Positions 44,540 through 56,640 of a stretch of DNA of 64,000 nt are shown one piece after another (the stretch's first letter is position 1; each line of letters begins with the position of its first letter). Made by a program: the position numbers and the translations under genes. Under the pieces are notes generated by a model. It was not told the origin of the DNA. It saw nothing but the letters and a program-made list of their open reading frames with translations, and did no database searches. The stretch comes from Takakia lepidozioides (lineage: Eukaryota > Streptophyta > Takakiopsida > Takakiales > Takakiaceae), in contig CM060733.1 in NCBI GenBank assembly GCA_030704615.1, positions 38,688,001 through 38,752,000 of the forward strand, read 5' to 3'.

Positions 44540-45476
44540 TGTTAGAGGACTGTCGGGGACTTAGACACGTATACGGGATCTGTAGGGTACCCTTAATTTT
44601 TGCATAGACTGAGACCAACAGGAGCCTTAGGGGTGACAGCAGCGCACTGTAGAGGGGGGTTACACAGCCCGTCACAGTCGTCACAGCCAACACAGCCAAC
44701 ACAGCCCGTCACAGTCGTCACAGCCAACACAGCCAACACAGCCCGTCACAGTCGTCACAGCAGACACAGCCGACACAGCCAAACACAGTCGCACAGCCAG
44801 TCACAGCCCGTCACAGTTTCACACAGCCAGTCACAGCTTGACACAGCTGTCACGATCATAGGGAACGAAGAGTAGGACAGGGAACGACTGTGGGGAACAA
44901 CACCTGCGAAGGGAACATGTTAGTTCACAGACACGGTTAGTGAGGGAAACGGTTAGAACTGCGGAGAGGAAGATAAAGAGAGAAACGGGGAATTGAGGGA
45001 CATCATTCGGAGGAGGACTTCTTGGTGATAGAGGAGAGGGGATCGGGCAGAGATGAAGAACGGAAGTGAAGATAGAGAGATGATGAGTAGATGCTTGATA
45101 TATGCAAGGCTGTAATGATATTGTAGAGTAGATTAGAGACACAATGGCTTCGGCCTGATACCTGATAAATCATAATCGGATACTTTTACGATATAATCAC
45201 ACTGTGTAGAGAGATCTGAGTGAAGCTGTGGAATGAATCGATGAGTTGATGGAATCCAATAGATTGATAAAGCAAACTGATACTTAATTATCAATGGTAA
45301 GATAGTTAACATGAATACCAAAAGGGAAACAAATAGGAAACACCCCCATGATACACTAGCTGTAGGTCATGACTGATTGTTCTGCGCGGGCTGAGTACTT
45401 AGAGATTTCCAACTCTTCAATCTTGGAGTTTCCGCCTCGAATAGCGAAGGGATGGGTGAGTAAAAGCCGCGCGACA
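44540..45476 (+). repeat. E5 5' LTR (937 bp)
   Basis: TGTTAGAGGACTG to GCGCGACA, followed after TT by the PBS. Contains a CACAGC minisatellite at about 44655-44850. Its length differs from the E3 LTR mainly through minisatellite unit number. Confidence 0.92.
44655..44850. repeat. CACAGC-rich minisatellite in E5 5' LTR
   Basis: Units such as CACAGCCCGTCACAGTCGT and CACAGCCAACACAGCCAA, fewer than in the E3 LTR. Confidence 0.85.
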
Positions 45477-46063
45477 TTTGGCAACCATACTGGGGACCTG
45501 GGACATGAACAACCAGATGTGACAGGCATCTGGTGGGATCATGGTGGTTGGACCATTAAAGAATTTGAAGTGAATCAAATTCCCTGTGGAACGAAGGAAG
45601 AAAGATTGTCCAAACAATTCTTTCAAAGGTTCTTGGAATTGCCAGACGGTTGTAAAGAAAATATTCTTAAGCGAGTGCATGATGCTGATCCAGAAGGGGT
45701 CTGGAGAAATGAGTGATAAAGATTTATCAGGTAGCCTGTAGAGGAAGAGCACGTTGGTTACCAACATTGGTTTATGTGATAGCATTGCTATCCATTAAAC
45801 GAGTAGAGTTTGAAGGCTGGGAAGAAAGAAAGGTGAATGTTTATACTCATATGCATGAAGAGCTTGTACTGGTAAAGAATTGGATTCCAAAGGATATTTT
45901 GTGGATCAAACTCACACCAAGAACAGCTTTTCAGACTTGTTTGCCATATGGTTATATGGTAACGGAGACTTCAAGTATAGCCAAGGGTGCATTGAAGCTT
46001 GAAAGAAACCCAGGCATATACGAGAGATATTACAGAAGAGAGTTTTGGTTATTGCCACATTAA
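45369..46063 (+). pseudogene. E5 ORF0 (1-base deletion)
   Basis: Nearly identical to ORF0 of E3, but a base is lost near 45694 (GAAGGGG instead of GAATGGGG), splitting it into 45369-45716 and 45713-46063. The start codon again lies in the LTR and the frame again crosses the PBS. Function unknown. Confidence 0.7.
45479..45497 (+). promoter_or_regulatory. Primer binding site, E5
   Basis: TGGCAACCATACTGGGGAC, two bases after the LTR. It differs from the E3 site by one G-to-A change. Confidence 0.78.
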
Positions 46064-46084
46064 AAGAAATGAAAGACATGGGAC

Positions 46085-47456
46085 ATGAGTGATGAAAGAG
46101 AAGCTAGACGACAGAGATATTCAGCAAAAAGAGAAAGCTATCTGAAAGCTAATTATCCATATCTTTGGGAGAGAGGAATAGACATAGGGGAATCATCTGG
46201 ACCTCTCACACCATTAAGATCAAAGAGTGCATCACCTATACCGGAAGAACTAGAGTTGGATGCCACTCCTTCTGTTTCTTTGCAAGAAAGATTAAGGGAA
46301 TTGGTACAGGAAGAAGATCAATCACGAGGTGAAAGATCTGAGGTACATCCTTGGATAAAAGACTTGACAAGAGCCAACGGAGAGTTCAGACTCTCCAACA
46401 CCATTACAGTTGAGTTACATGAGTGAAGAAGAAACCCAAGGGCAGAACTTGGAGGATGAAAACAGAGAGAAGAAATTAGAAGAGGAAGAATATGAAGAAG
46501 TAGACCCAACAGCTGAGGTTGAGACTACAACCAGGACATCCCAACCCGTTGGACCTGGATCAAGTGGAGCACTTGGATCACAGGCCAACGAAGGTGTCGG
46601 CTCAGGGGGATCAGGCGGGCTGCCTGGATCTGGTTCTGGGGGGACAGGGAGTGTGGGAAGTAGTGCAACTGAAGCTGGGAATACTGTGAATATCGTGGGG
46701 CCAGAAGCAAGGAGTGCTCAAGGGCCACCACTTGGTGGAAGATCCACCACAAAAACAACAGGTCCAGAAGGACCAGCACCAGCAAGGGTGCCAGCACCTG
46801 TTAGGCATTTGAAACAGCAAACAGAATTGAGCAATTGGGAATGCTCAGGAGAGAGAAAAGGGATGATGAGGACTCTGAGGATGAGTCAGATGAAGAAGAA
46901 GAGCAAGAACTGAAAAGGAAGAGTAAGAGGAATGAGAAGTTGAAGAGGGATAACTATGAGAAAAGACTAGAAGAAATCTTGAAGAAGTATGCCACAGAGG
47001 CTGCAACACATTGGAGGAAGAGTGTATGGTGTGCAAAGTGCCAGAATGAAGGCCATACCACCACAGAATGCCACATGAAGGAGAAACATTGTACTATCTG
47101 TAAAATGGATAACCATTCTACTGAGAATTGTTACTACAACAGAAGGATAGCTGCAAGAGAACCTAGGCAAGTAAGGGTGCATCAGGTGCAGCCCCAGCCA
47201 AGAAGAAACAATGATCAGGACCACTATGGTAGGTCTGGTGGTTATAACAATGGCATGGAAGGGAGAGGTAATTCAAGAGGGAATTACCAAGGAAATTCCA
47301 GAGGCAACTATCAGGGTAATCCAAGGGGGAATTACCAGCCCGGGAATCAGGATTATAGAAATAATCCAAGAACAGACCAAGGGCGAGGACCCAATGGTGA
47401 AGAGCTATGTTACTATTGTAATCAGCCAGGACATCGCAAGGCAGCCTGTTCATTCT
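46085..47456 (+). pseudogene. gag: E5 gag with capsid core deleted
   Basis: ATG at 46085 and the intact form of the N-terminal frame (PLTPLRSKSASPIPEEL). Two deletions relative to E3 follow: about 89 bases after KDLT (46370) and about 485 bases at 46800, where GCACCTGT joins directly to GGCATTTGAAAC. The second removes nearly the whole Gag core, leaving the charged coiled stretch and the three CCHC knuckles (near 47035, 47090 and 47408). The protein could not assemble a particle, so any mobility would need Gag supplied by another copy. Confidence 0.88.
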
Positions 47457-50400
47457 GGATAAGACACCAGAATGAGATGAGAGCTCCTGTGAATGAGGGC
47501 CCAGTGGTGGCAGCTCACATGGTTAGGCCATGTGTTGTACCAGAAGTAAGTACAATGATAGTAACAAGAAGTAAAGCCAAACTAATACCTCCAGTAGAAG
47601 AGGAAGAAGATGAGACTGGAAGTGGCAATGATATGCCTGAAGATGAAGAGACTTGGAAAGATGAGAAGGAACTGCACAAGGAAGTGGCAGATACTATAAG
47701 GGAAATGCAAAAGAGTACTGATATTCCTGTGGCAGATTCCTCTGATTCGGATGGAGAAAAAGAAGGGAGTGAGGAAGAAAGGAAAAAAGAAGATGCAGAC
47801 ATGCAAAGTAATGAAGAGACTTTGGCTGAAGTAATATGTCAGACCAAAGCAGAAATTACCATTGGACAGCTATTAGCTGTGGCACCTTATTGTAGACACA
47901 GGCTGTATCAAGCAATCGATCGAATTGCCCAAGAGACAGGAAACACAGACCTGAACAGCAAGGTGACCAGTTATAATGTGAAGCCGGAAGGGCGAGAAAC
48001 AGTCATGGACTTTGATGATTCTATGCCAGTAATCCAATTGAGAATTGGAAGCACAGAACTAACGGATGTACTGATAGATGGTGGTTCTGGAGTAAATATC
48101 ATGACAGACCAATTAAGGAAGAAGCTTGGTCTAAGTAACATGAAACCAGCCCCATTTACAGTAACAATGGCAGATCAAAGAAGTGTACAGCCATTGGGAT
48201 TAATAAGAGGAGTTAAGATACAGATACAGAAAATGATCTTTATGATCACAGTAACTGTATTAGAAATGGATGAAGTCATGGAGGCTTACTCCTTATTATT
48301 GGGACGTCCGTGGCTGAAACAGGCCAGGGTATTCCATGACTGGAATTCTCAGTTACTAACCGTGCATAATGGGATACACGAGATACAAATTACCACAAAG
48401 AAATCTAGTAGATTACCTGCTACAAGAAGACCTCGAGGAGTCAGAGAGTATGACTGGAGAGGAGGACTGGATGAGGAGCAGGAAGCTACCCTATTTGCTG
48501 CACACCCAGAGTGGGAGCTGGTTGCAGAGATGCGGCTGGAAAGCCTAAGTTGTTTGAGAGGTATCTGCTGTGGTGTAGTGACAGCAACACCAACTGAAGA
48601 GGAAACCAGCATTTACCCATCACATTTCTATGAAGAAAGAGAAGGAGAAATAGAAATCCTAGAAGAACCAGCCACTGTGAGCTTACAGGATGAAGTGGTG
48701 ACTGGTTGGACAATCACAGCTGATGAGCAGGTGAGAGAAGTAAATGTGGGAACTAAAGAGGAACCGAGGATGGTGAAAGTAGGAGCTGATTTGGAGCCGG
48801 AATTCTTCGAAGAAGCTAAAAGCTTGTTCATCAAATACAGAGATGTATTTGTTTGGAGCTATGAGGATCTAAAAGGGATACCACCTGAAGTCTGTCAGCA
48901 TAAGATTGAACTGGAACCAGGGTCAGTACCAATCAAGCAGGCGAGGTATAGAATGAATCCCAACTACGCACAGAAGGTTGGAGAAGAGATAAAGAAGTTG
49001 GCTGAGGCTAAGTTTATATACCCAATAGAGTATACAACTTGGTTGTCACCCATTGTTATAGTTCCCAAGAAGAATGGCAAATTAAGAGTATGTGTGAACG
49101 ATAAGAAGCTGAATGCTTGTACGAAGAAAGATCCTTTCCCTTTGCCATTCACAGAAGCAGTATTAGACACTGTGGCAGGCCATGAGATGTACTCATTCAT
49201 GGATGGCTTCAGTGGTTATAATCAAGTGCAAGTGGCAGAAGAAGACCAAGGGAAAACAGCTTTCATCACAGACTGGGGGGCTTATGCATACAAAGTCATG
49301 CCCTTTGGACTTTGTAATGCACCAGCGACCTTTCAGAGAGTGATAAGTGAATCTTTTCATGAGTATCTGGATGATTTCATGCAGGTATTCTTGGATGATT
49401 TCAGTGTGTACAGCTCTAAGAGTGAGCACTTGCATAAATTGGAGTTATGTTTGGCCAGATGCAGGATGAGAGGTCTGGGCCTGAATCCAGAGAAGTGTAC
49501 TTTCTGTGTGAACTCAGGGGTGCTTCTGGGACACATTGTGTGTAAGAAGGGACTCCTTGTGGATCCCAGAAAGACAGAGTCCATTAAAGCCTCTCCACCA
49601 CCAGTGAATGTTAAAAGTCTACGAAGATTCCTTGGGCAAACCAGTTATTACAGGAGATTTGTCAAAAGGTATACACAAATAGCAGCACCATTGAGCAAAC
49701 TACTGAAGAAAGATGCAGTGTTTGCCTGGACAGCGGAATGTCAACAGGCATTTGAAGAACTTACACTGTCAGTAACAACTACACCTGTGCTGATTAACCC
49801 TCACTGGCATGTAGTATTCCATGTTCACTGTGATGCATCAGGAGAAGCGTTGGGAGCGGTGTTAGCCCAGAATGTTACAGGGAATATAGATTCACCTGTG
49901 TACTGTGCTAGCCGGTTGATGAACAGTGCTGAGAGGAACTATAGCACAACGGAAAGAGAAGCATTGGCATTGATCTATGCAGTGAAGAAATTCAGGCATT
50001 ACCTGTTGGGCAAGAAGTTTATGTTCTATGTGGATCACCAGGCTCTGATATACCTGGTAAACAAACCTCTGATAAGCGGAAGAATAGCAAGATGGTTGAT
50101 AATCTTGCACGAGTTTGAGTTTGAGGTTGTTTACAAGCCTGGAAGACTGCATCTTGTGGCGGATCATTTGTCACGATTGTCAACAGGAGAACCAGCCACA
50201 GGAATAGATGATCAATTACCAGATGCGAGTCTCTTTGCAGTGGAGGTGCAGATGACTGGTTAGATTGGCAGTGGCCAATCAGATACTACCTTGTTCATGG
50301 TCAGTGCCCACCTAGTTATGGTCAGGAGCAGAGGAAGAGAATCGCTATCAAAGCTTTACCTTATACTATGGTAGGAAGCATAATGTATAAGTTAGGACCT

Positions 50401-51639
50401 GATGGAGTACTAAAACGATGCTTGTACCACCATGAAGTGAATAAAGTTTTGGCGGAAGTTCATAAAGGAGTGGCGGGAGGTCATTTTGGAGAAGAGACTA
50501 CCAGTAGAAAGATACTACTCGCAGGATACTGGTGGCCTACTTTGTTCAAAGATGTACACGAGTATTGTCAGAAGTGTGATGAATGTCAGAGGCTAGGACC
50601 TTTGCAGAGATCTGGAAGGATGGCCTTGCATCCTACAATGCCTACGGAACCATTTCAGAAATGGGGACTAGACTTTGTTGGACCAATTAACCCACCATCC
50701 AAGAATACACGAAACAGGTACATAATTACAGCCACTGATTATACTACAAAGTGGGTGGAAGCTAAAGTTTTGAGGGACAACACAGCCAAGTCCAGAGCAA
50801 GGTTCCTGTACGAGAACATACTTACACGATTTGGCTGTCCCTTAGAATTTATCAGTGATCAAGGAAGTCACTTCATGAATGAGACCATTGAGTTGTTGAC
50901 TAAAGAGTTATGATTGTGCATAGAAAGAGTACAACATATTACCCACAGGGTAATGGGCAAGCAGAGGCTACCAACAAAATACTATGTACTATCTTGGCTA
51001 AGATAGTCAATGCAAACAGAACGGATTGGGATACGAAGCTGCTGACAGCTTTGTGGTCATACAGGACTTCATATAAAGTCACCACTAAGTATACACCATT
51101 CCAATTAGTTTATGGTATGGAAGCCTTACTTCCAGTGGAATTCCTGTTACTTACCATGAGAACGGAATAGGGAAAGAGAATGGAATTGCAAGACTCCATC
51201 AAGGTCAGGAAACATGAATTATACCATGTGGAAGAAGTACGTGCTGATGCAGCTGATAATATGACCAGAATTCAGATGAAGCGAAAGGAACAGTTTGATG
51301 AAGGCAAGTTAAAGACTTTTAAGACGGGGGATTTGGTTCTATGGTTGCAGAAGAAAGGAAAGATTCAAGCTTCTAAGCTTAAATCACCATGGAAAGGACC
51401 TTATGTCATACAAAAAAGTATGATAACAACACCGCCATGTTACAAACCATTAACAAAGAAATGCTGGGAAGAGTCAATGCAAATAAGTTGAAGGGGTACA
51501 GTGGTATCCATGACAAACCCTTGCAACATGATTTGCATGTTGAACCGCAAACGCAGTCACGGGCTGCACCAGTGTTACGAACGGAGTATGGAGCACTTGT
51601 CGCTAGGCCCAGCATATATGACCAGGGTGGGCAAAACAA
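47457..51639 (+). pseudogene. pol: E5 pol: protease, RT, RNase H, integrase
   Basis: The frame from 46835 to 50263 is open through protease (DVLIDGGSGVNIM near 48066), RT (MDGFSGYNQV near 49198, FLDDFSVYS near 49389) and RNase H (HCDASGEALGA near 49824, VDHQALIYLV near 50031, VADHLSR near 50157), so protease-RT-RNase H looks intact. Then a deletion near 50248 shifts the frame, a base is lost near 50908 in integrase, TGG is TAG at 51168, and a base is lost near 51415. Integrase keeps its HHCC domain (about 50428-50592) and the DDE acidic residues. One substitution, VNDKKLNAC for VNYKKLNAC, lies in a conserved RT segment. Confidence 0.92.
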
Positions 51640-51895
51640 ACGTGACACAGCCTATCACAGCCCAGCACGGCGCAACACAGCCTATCACAGCCCATCACGA
51701 CGTGACACAGCCTATCACAGCCCATCACAACGTGACACAGCCTATCACAGCCCAGCACGGCGCAACACAGCCTATCACAGCCCATCACGACGTGACACAG
51801 CCTATCACAACCTACCACAGCGTGTCACAGCCTATCACAGCTTACCACAGTGCATCACAGCCTATCACAGCGTAACACAGTATGACACAGCCTAC
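51640..51895 (+). repeat. In-frame 30-bp minisatellite, E5
   Basis: Eight to nine units (DTAYHSPARR, NTAYHSPSRR and so on) ending in TAY and a stop, because the last unit lost the CTGTCACAGCTCAACACAGC stretch present in E2. Confidence 0.9.
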
Positions 51896-54800
51896 TAAAG
51901 TTACACGATCCATAGAACCAGTGACAAGTGGACGCATAATAACTTCAGGAAAATGGCTGACGGAAGAGGAAACGGAAATTACTTTAAAAATAGACACGTG
52001 GAGGTCAGGGCGCGACACACAGCCGAGAAGGAAGTGCAAGAACAGGTGTCAAGAAGAAAGAGGACAAGAACGGCCGTCAAAAGGATGAAAGGCGGGCCCA
52101 TTAATGAGTACGGAAAAAGGGAAACGGAACGAACGGCAAGTACAGAAAAGCGGAATTCTTGTCACATGTGTGATCCTAGTGGACTATCCAACAGGGAAAG
52201 TCCACTAAAAAAGAAGATATCTAAAATCCATCAGCGGATACAGCCAATAGAAAACCAGAGAAAGGATCAAGAAAATGGAGGGAAATTGAGCGCAAGAGGC
52301 GGCGTCGTTCTGAGTAACGGTCGTCTCGACAGGACAGACCATCAATGCTATACCTTGGAAACTATGGAGGAACTAACAGACTATACGCTCGCAATATTAC
52401 TTACGCAGTGGCATAGACACGAAAGGATAGAGCGGAGCTTTTCTCTTGAGCGATGCTTGCAAGCCCCGCAGGCTTACAAGAAATTACCCATAGCTTTCTG
52501 CGGCAACCATACGTTTATGCTTTGTGCACTACAGGCATTCCTACAGTTGTTACAGCCAAAACAGTTCGGTGAGTCTAAAATGAAGAGAGTGAGAGGCATG
52601 GAGGAAATCAGGGTGAAGAGCACCACGATTCTGCAGAAACAAACAATTGCTACCCCACAGGCGATACAGATACAGGAGGAGCTGAGATTGCAAGGATTGC
52701 AAAGCCTAGATTGGACACTACACCATAGACAGTACATGTTACAATTTTTGCAGAACTTTGAGCCAAGGACAGGAACAACAACGGTGAAGGGAGTTGAATT
52801 AATGATTACTCCCTATACCTCCAGCAATTGTTTCGATTGCCAGCAGGTCAGGTGCATGTGGAGGAACACAGGGCAAGACTGCAAAAAGGGGACTTATTCC
52901 AAGAAGGGAGTTTCTTTAAAACTCAGGGTTATGCTTGTACCAAGGCTGTGTACCCAGGACTAAAAGAGATAGGCCAGGTATTGAACGTTCTGATTGCCAT
53001 GAAACAGAACCAACAGTATTTGAGCAGATCCTTCACGGAGGAAATACTCAAAGGCATGAAGGGACAAGAGGTACAATGGGCGGACATAATGTACAACGCA
53101 CTGGTAGAGGAGATGAAAAGATTACAAGGTACTACCGCAAAGTCTCCTATAATAGTGTCTGGCCCAATCATTGCTCAAATAATCCTTGATTCTGGCATAC
53201 TTAATGCGCAAGAAAGAAAGGAAATGGGAGTGTTTGAGCCAGAAACAACTGCAATGGAAGAGCAAGGCTTTTCACACAGTGAGGGTGGACTAGCAGGGCA
53301 ACCTGAGACTAAGAGGCAGAGACGGGGAAAGACTGTGGTGGCGGATCCACTGGCTTCACGGATTCCGCATGATAATGTTTCCCAAGCTCATGGCCAGGAA
53401 GGGGCACAGCAGCACAGAGAAATGCTATTACTGGAAGCAGGACCTTCAGAGAGGGAGGAGGAAGTTACTTCTGCATCACAACCATCACAGCCACCTGAAC
53501 GACTTGTCACAAGGTCACAAGTTATCCATGCAGCTCAACCAGAAATAATTGATTTGGAAAGAGAAGGGTTAGATATTCCAACTACAGAACAGATAGTGGC
53601 AGAAATAGAGAAGGGGGACCTTCTCTATGAATATTCTGGTCTGGTCAAGGAGACAGAAATCCCAGAGGTGCAACAGTTGCCCAAGGGAAATCCTGAGGTG
53701 CATATAATACACACACCGTGTCGGAGGTACCACAGGCGGAAGGTCATGACACTGTAGCACCGGTGATAGATGAAGTAGTTCAGGAAGAAAATCCGGTGGG
53801 ACAACGGCCTGAATGGTTAGTGAGACATCACACTGTTGAAGATCAGGAGGAACAGCAGCAACCTCACCATGATGACCCTCAACAGGCAATGCTGATGAGT
53901 TCCATAGGCAGGACACTTAATTTGTTGGGGACTTATGTCAAATCCCATGTTCCAATTACCCAATTGACAGCCTTGAGAGAGGAACTCAGGAAGGAGTTTG
54001 AGGCTCGACTAGCCACTGAGTGTGCAAACAAGGTCGATGAAGAGGTCACTCTCAAGATGAAGCAGGACTTGGGAAATACAGAAATGGCTTTGCAATTGGC
54101 CAAGGAACAATTGATTGAGGCAGGCCTCGCGCAAGACCAGTTGAACGAAGCACATAAGCAACAGCTATACCAAATGCAGGTGCAGCATGAAAGCAAGTTG
54201 CAAGAACTGAATGCACTACATACGGAGTTGCAGACAGTGCATAACAGGATGGCGATACAATGTGCTACATTCACAACTATGCTTGACCAATCTACAAAAG
54301 AAATAAACAGTCAAGCGGAAAAATGTACGAAGGCAGAAGAAGAGAATGTTGAGCAAATGAAGCTCATTGTCGATATGAAGAATACAATTTGTCGCAATGA
54401 AGATACTTTCAAGCAATACAGGCAGATTGAAGCTGATCAAGAGAAGCACATCGTGGAGTTGCAACAAACCATCATGGCCAATAGAAATGAAATCGCAGTC
54501 AATAACAAGGCTTGGAAGGAAGCCAATAATCTACTTGCTGCTTATGCGCAATTGGTTGAACCTCAGGCGAAGCGCATGGAGGCTTTACAACAGCAGTTGG
54601 AATTGTACAAGCTAAGAGAGGAGCAAACTCTCAGGGAAATCACAAGCAACTTGGTGGATAACAGCCTTATGCAGGTCTGGTTAGCACAAGGGCCAGTAGA
54701 GGGCAAAGCACCACGGAAGCTCACCCAAAGCGAGATGAATGAGCTCAGGCTGCAGGTGCAGAACATTGCCACAACTACTATAGACAATGTCTATAGTAGG

Positions 54801-56065
54801 ATAGCAGAGTTACAAGAGGATGTAGACGGACTGCAGGCTCAAGTGGAAGACCTCACTTCAAACATCGACCAAGAGTCTATATCCCTCAGGAACAGCTAAT
54901 GGCTTCTTATTTACAAGCCAGAACTTTGGCTTTTCAGTCTTCACAGGAGGGGCAGGAGATGCCAATGATACAAGAGCCAGTACCACCACCACCACAACAA
55001 GTCACTGTACCAATAGCTGAACCTGTGGTTACTACAACCACACCACAGCCACCACAGCCGGAGGTATGGGGCAATGCCGCTTTTAACCCACCTAAAACTC
55101 CAGCTGCCAGGGAGTACAGTAGGGCTATGATTATGCCCTTCAACCAAATTCCCATCATGTTGGATTTGGCTTGAAAAGAATTTAGTCCTCCGCAGTCATT
55201 CGCACATTACTACCAAATCATGCGTATATGGCTGCCAGTGGCAACTAGGACTAAAGTTCTTCCGAACAATCGACATATTGAAGATCATCACTTTGCACAA
55301 TACTGGCACGAAGCAGGTACCATGTTGAGGGAATTGATTGCTTTCCAGGTTGTACATGGACTCATTTATACCAAGACCAAGGAGATAGCAAGTATTGTCA
55401 TGGGGTGCGGGTTATACTACGCTGCTTGTTTTCTGGTACGTTACCACATTGAGCAACAAAAGATGCAAACATGCTTTCTGAGTTATTCCAGTGGAGATCA
55501 TTGGGTATTACCTTCGGTGCCACCTCATATGTACCTATATGACCCAAAAGTTATGATGCAAAAGGATTCTCAAATTCGTTCATGGTTTCAAGCGGCCTGG
55601 AACCATTTGTCAACACAGAAATTCGGCATTGATGACATTTTCTATAAGGGACATGTGGCATGGAAATACTTCCACGCTGCACCAGTAATTGGTACCCCAC
55701 TCACCTGGACAGACAAGGAGCTCAGTGTCTACACCAATTTTGCTGTTCAGCGGTTACACCAAGTTGTAAAATACAAACTTCCAGACATGATAGGACAGCA
55801 TTGTATGCCCCAGATGATTCCACAAAAAGTTCGAAAATAAAACACCTGAGAGGCGATGAGGATTCTGATACAACTGGTTCTTCACCGAATTTTTTGACAT
55901 GGGAGAAGACTATGCAGTTCAAATGGCAGAGAAGAAGCGAAGGGGGTCTCCTATGCCGGAAAGGTTACCTCGATATCAGCCTCCAGAGGGCCTCACTTAT
56001 CCAGGTAGTGATCAACCATCTCCGTCAACCAGAGACAGACCTCGGGCTCGTACACACAGTCCGCC
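51896..56065 (+). pseudogene. E5 ORF3, coiled-coil module (frameshifted)
   Basis: Read in pieces 51953-52963, 52828-53757, 53718-54899, 54899-55174 and 55220-55840, separated by 1-base losses near 52811, 53718 and 54868 and a TGA at 55172 (TGG in sisters). Domain order is as in E1/E2: a basic N-terminus, the LLTQWHRH region, TTVKGVELMITP, WADIMYNALVEEM, a long coiled coil (about 53940-54680), the Pro-rich linker, and the C-terminal GCGLYYAACFLVRYHIE and SGDHWVLPSVPPHMYLY domain. It stops in the Ser/Arg-rich tail. It is the least damaged copy of the C-terminal domain. Function unknown. Confidence 0.82.
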
Positions 56066-56640
56066 ATAACAGGAATTCCACTGGAAGTAAGGCTTCCATA
56101 CACACAACCAGGCTCGTGGCGCCAGATTTCAGAGAGGAGCACCGTTCCATGTGCCTTGCGTGGAAGCGCGCTCCCACCTTGGATGATGCAGAGACACAGT
56201 TTGCATGTATACGGGCTTGGTGGACATCGTCAGGTGTTGTAAGGAGATCAGACGAGGGAGCATGGTCAGTTGGCTAGCATGGTGGCATTATCGTTTCCTC
56301 CGTTCGGCGACTATATGCGGGAGGTGAGTTGCACGAATTCGCGTCCCGTTGAATATTATTCTGGGCCATATTTGTAACTTGCTTGTAACCTCAACATGTG
56401 CTGTGCAGAAATGTGTCTCGACTCCGACACCGACATGCCCACGACAAACATGGCCGAATCAGTGCACTCTTCCTGGCGTGCCTCCTCTGCGGCGCGTCTG
56501 GTGGACATCCTCACTGCCACAACGGAGGAAAACATGTGAGGTCAATTATGCAGCAATGCAGGTGCAACGAGTTTGAAAGGGAAACAGTAGGGCTTGGGGC
56601 CGGACAGGCAGGAAATGCTGATGCGGACTGCTGTCGCGCG
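56066..56640. other. Unassigned segment with a possible intron between E5 and E6
   Basis: Not similar to the retroelement or to M. A plausible GT-AG intron runs from 56326 (GGGAG|GTGAGT) to 56408 (GTGCAG|AAATG). Flanking open stretches encode unrecognised residues. It may be a fragment of a captured gene or of another transposon. Too short to say more. Confidence 0.4.

Larger units (their letters stand above)
44540..56065 (+). mobile_element. Ty3/gypsy retrotransposon copy E5 (5' LTR to ORF3)
   Basis: Longest continuous copy: 5' LTR, PBS, ORF0, gag, pol, minisatellite and ORF3 to within about 20 codons of its end. The polypurine tract and 3' LTR are absent; at about 56065 the sequence changes to something unrelated. 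Gag has two internal deletions. Confidence 0.92.
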
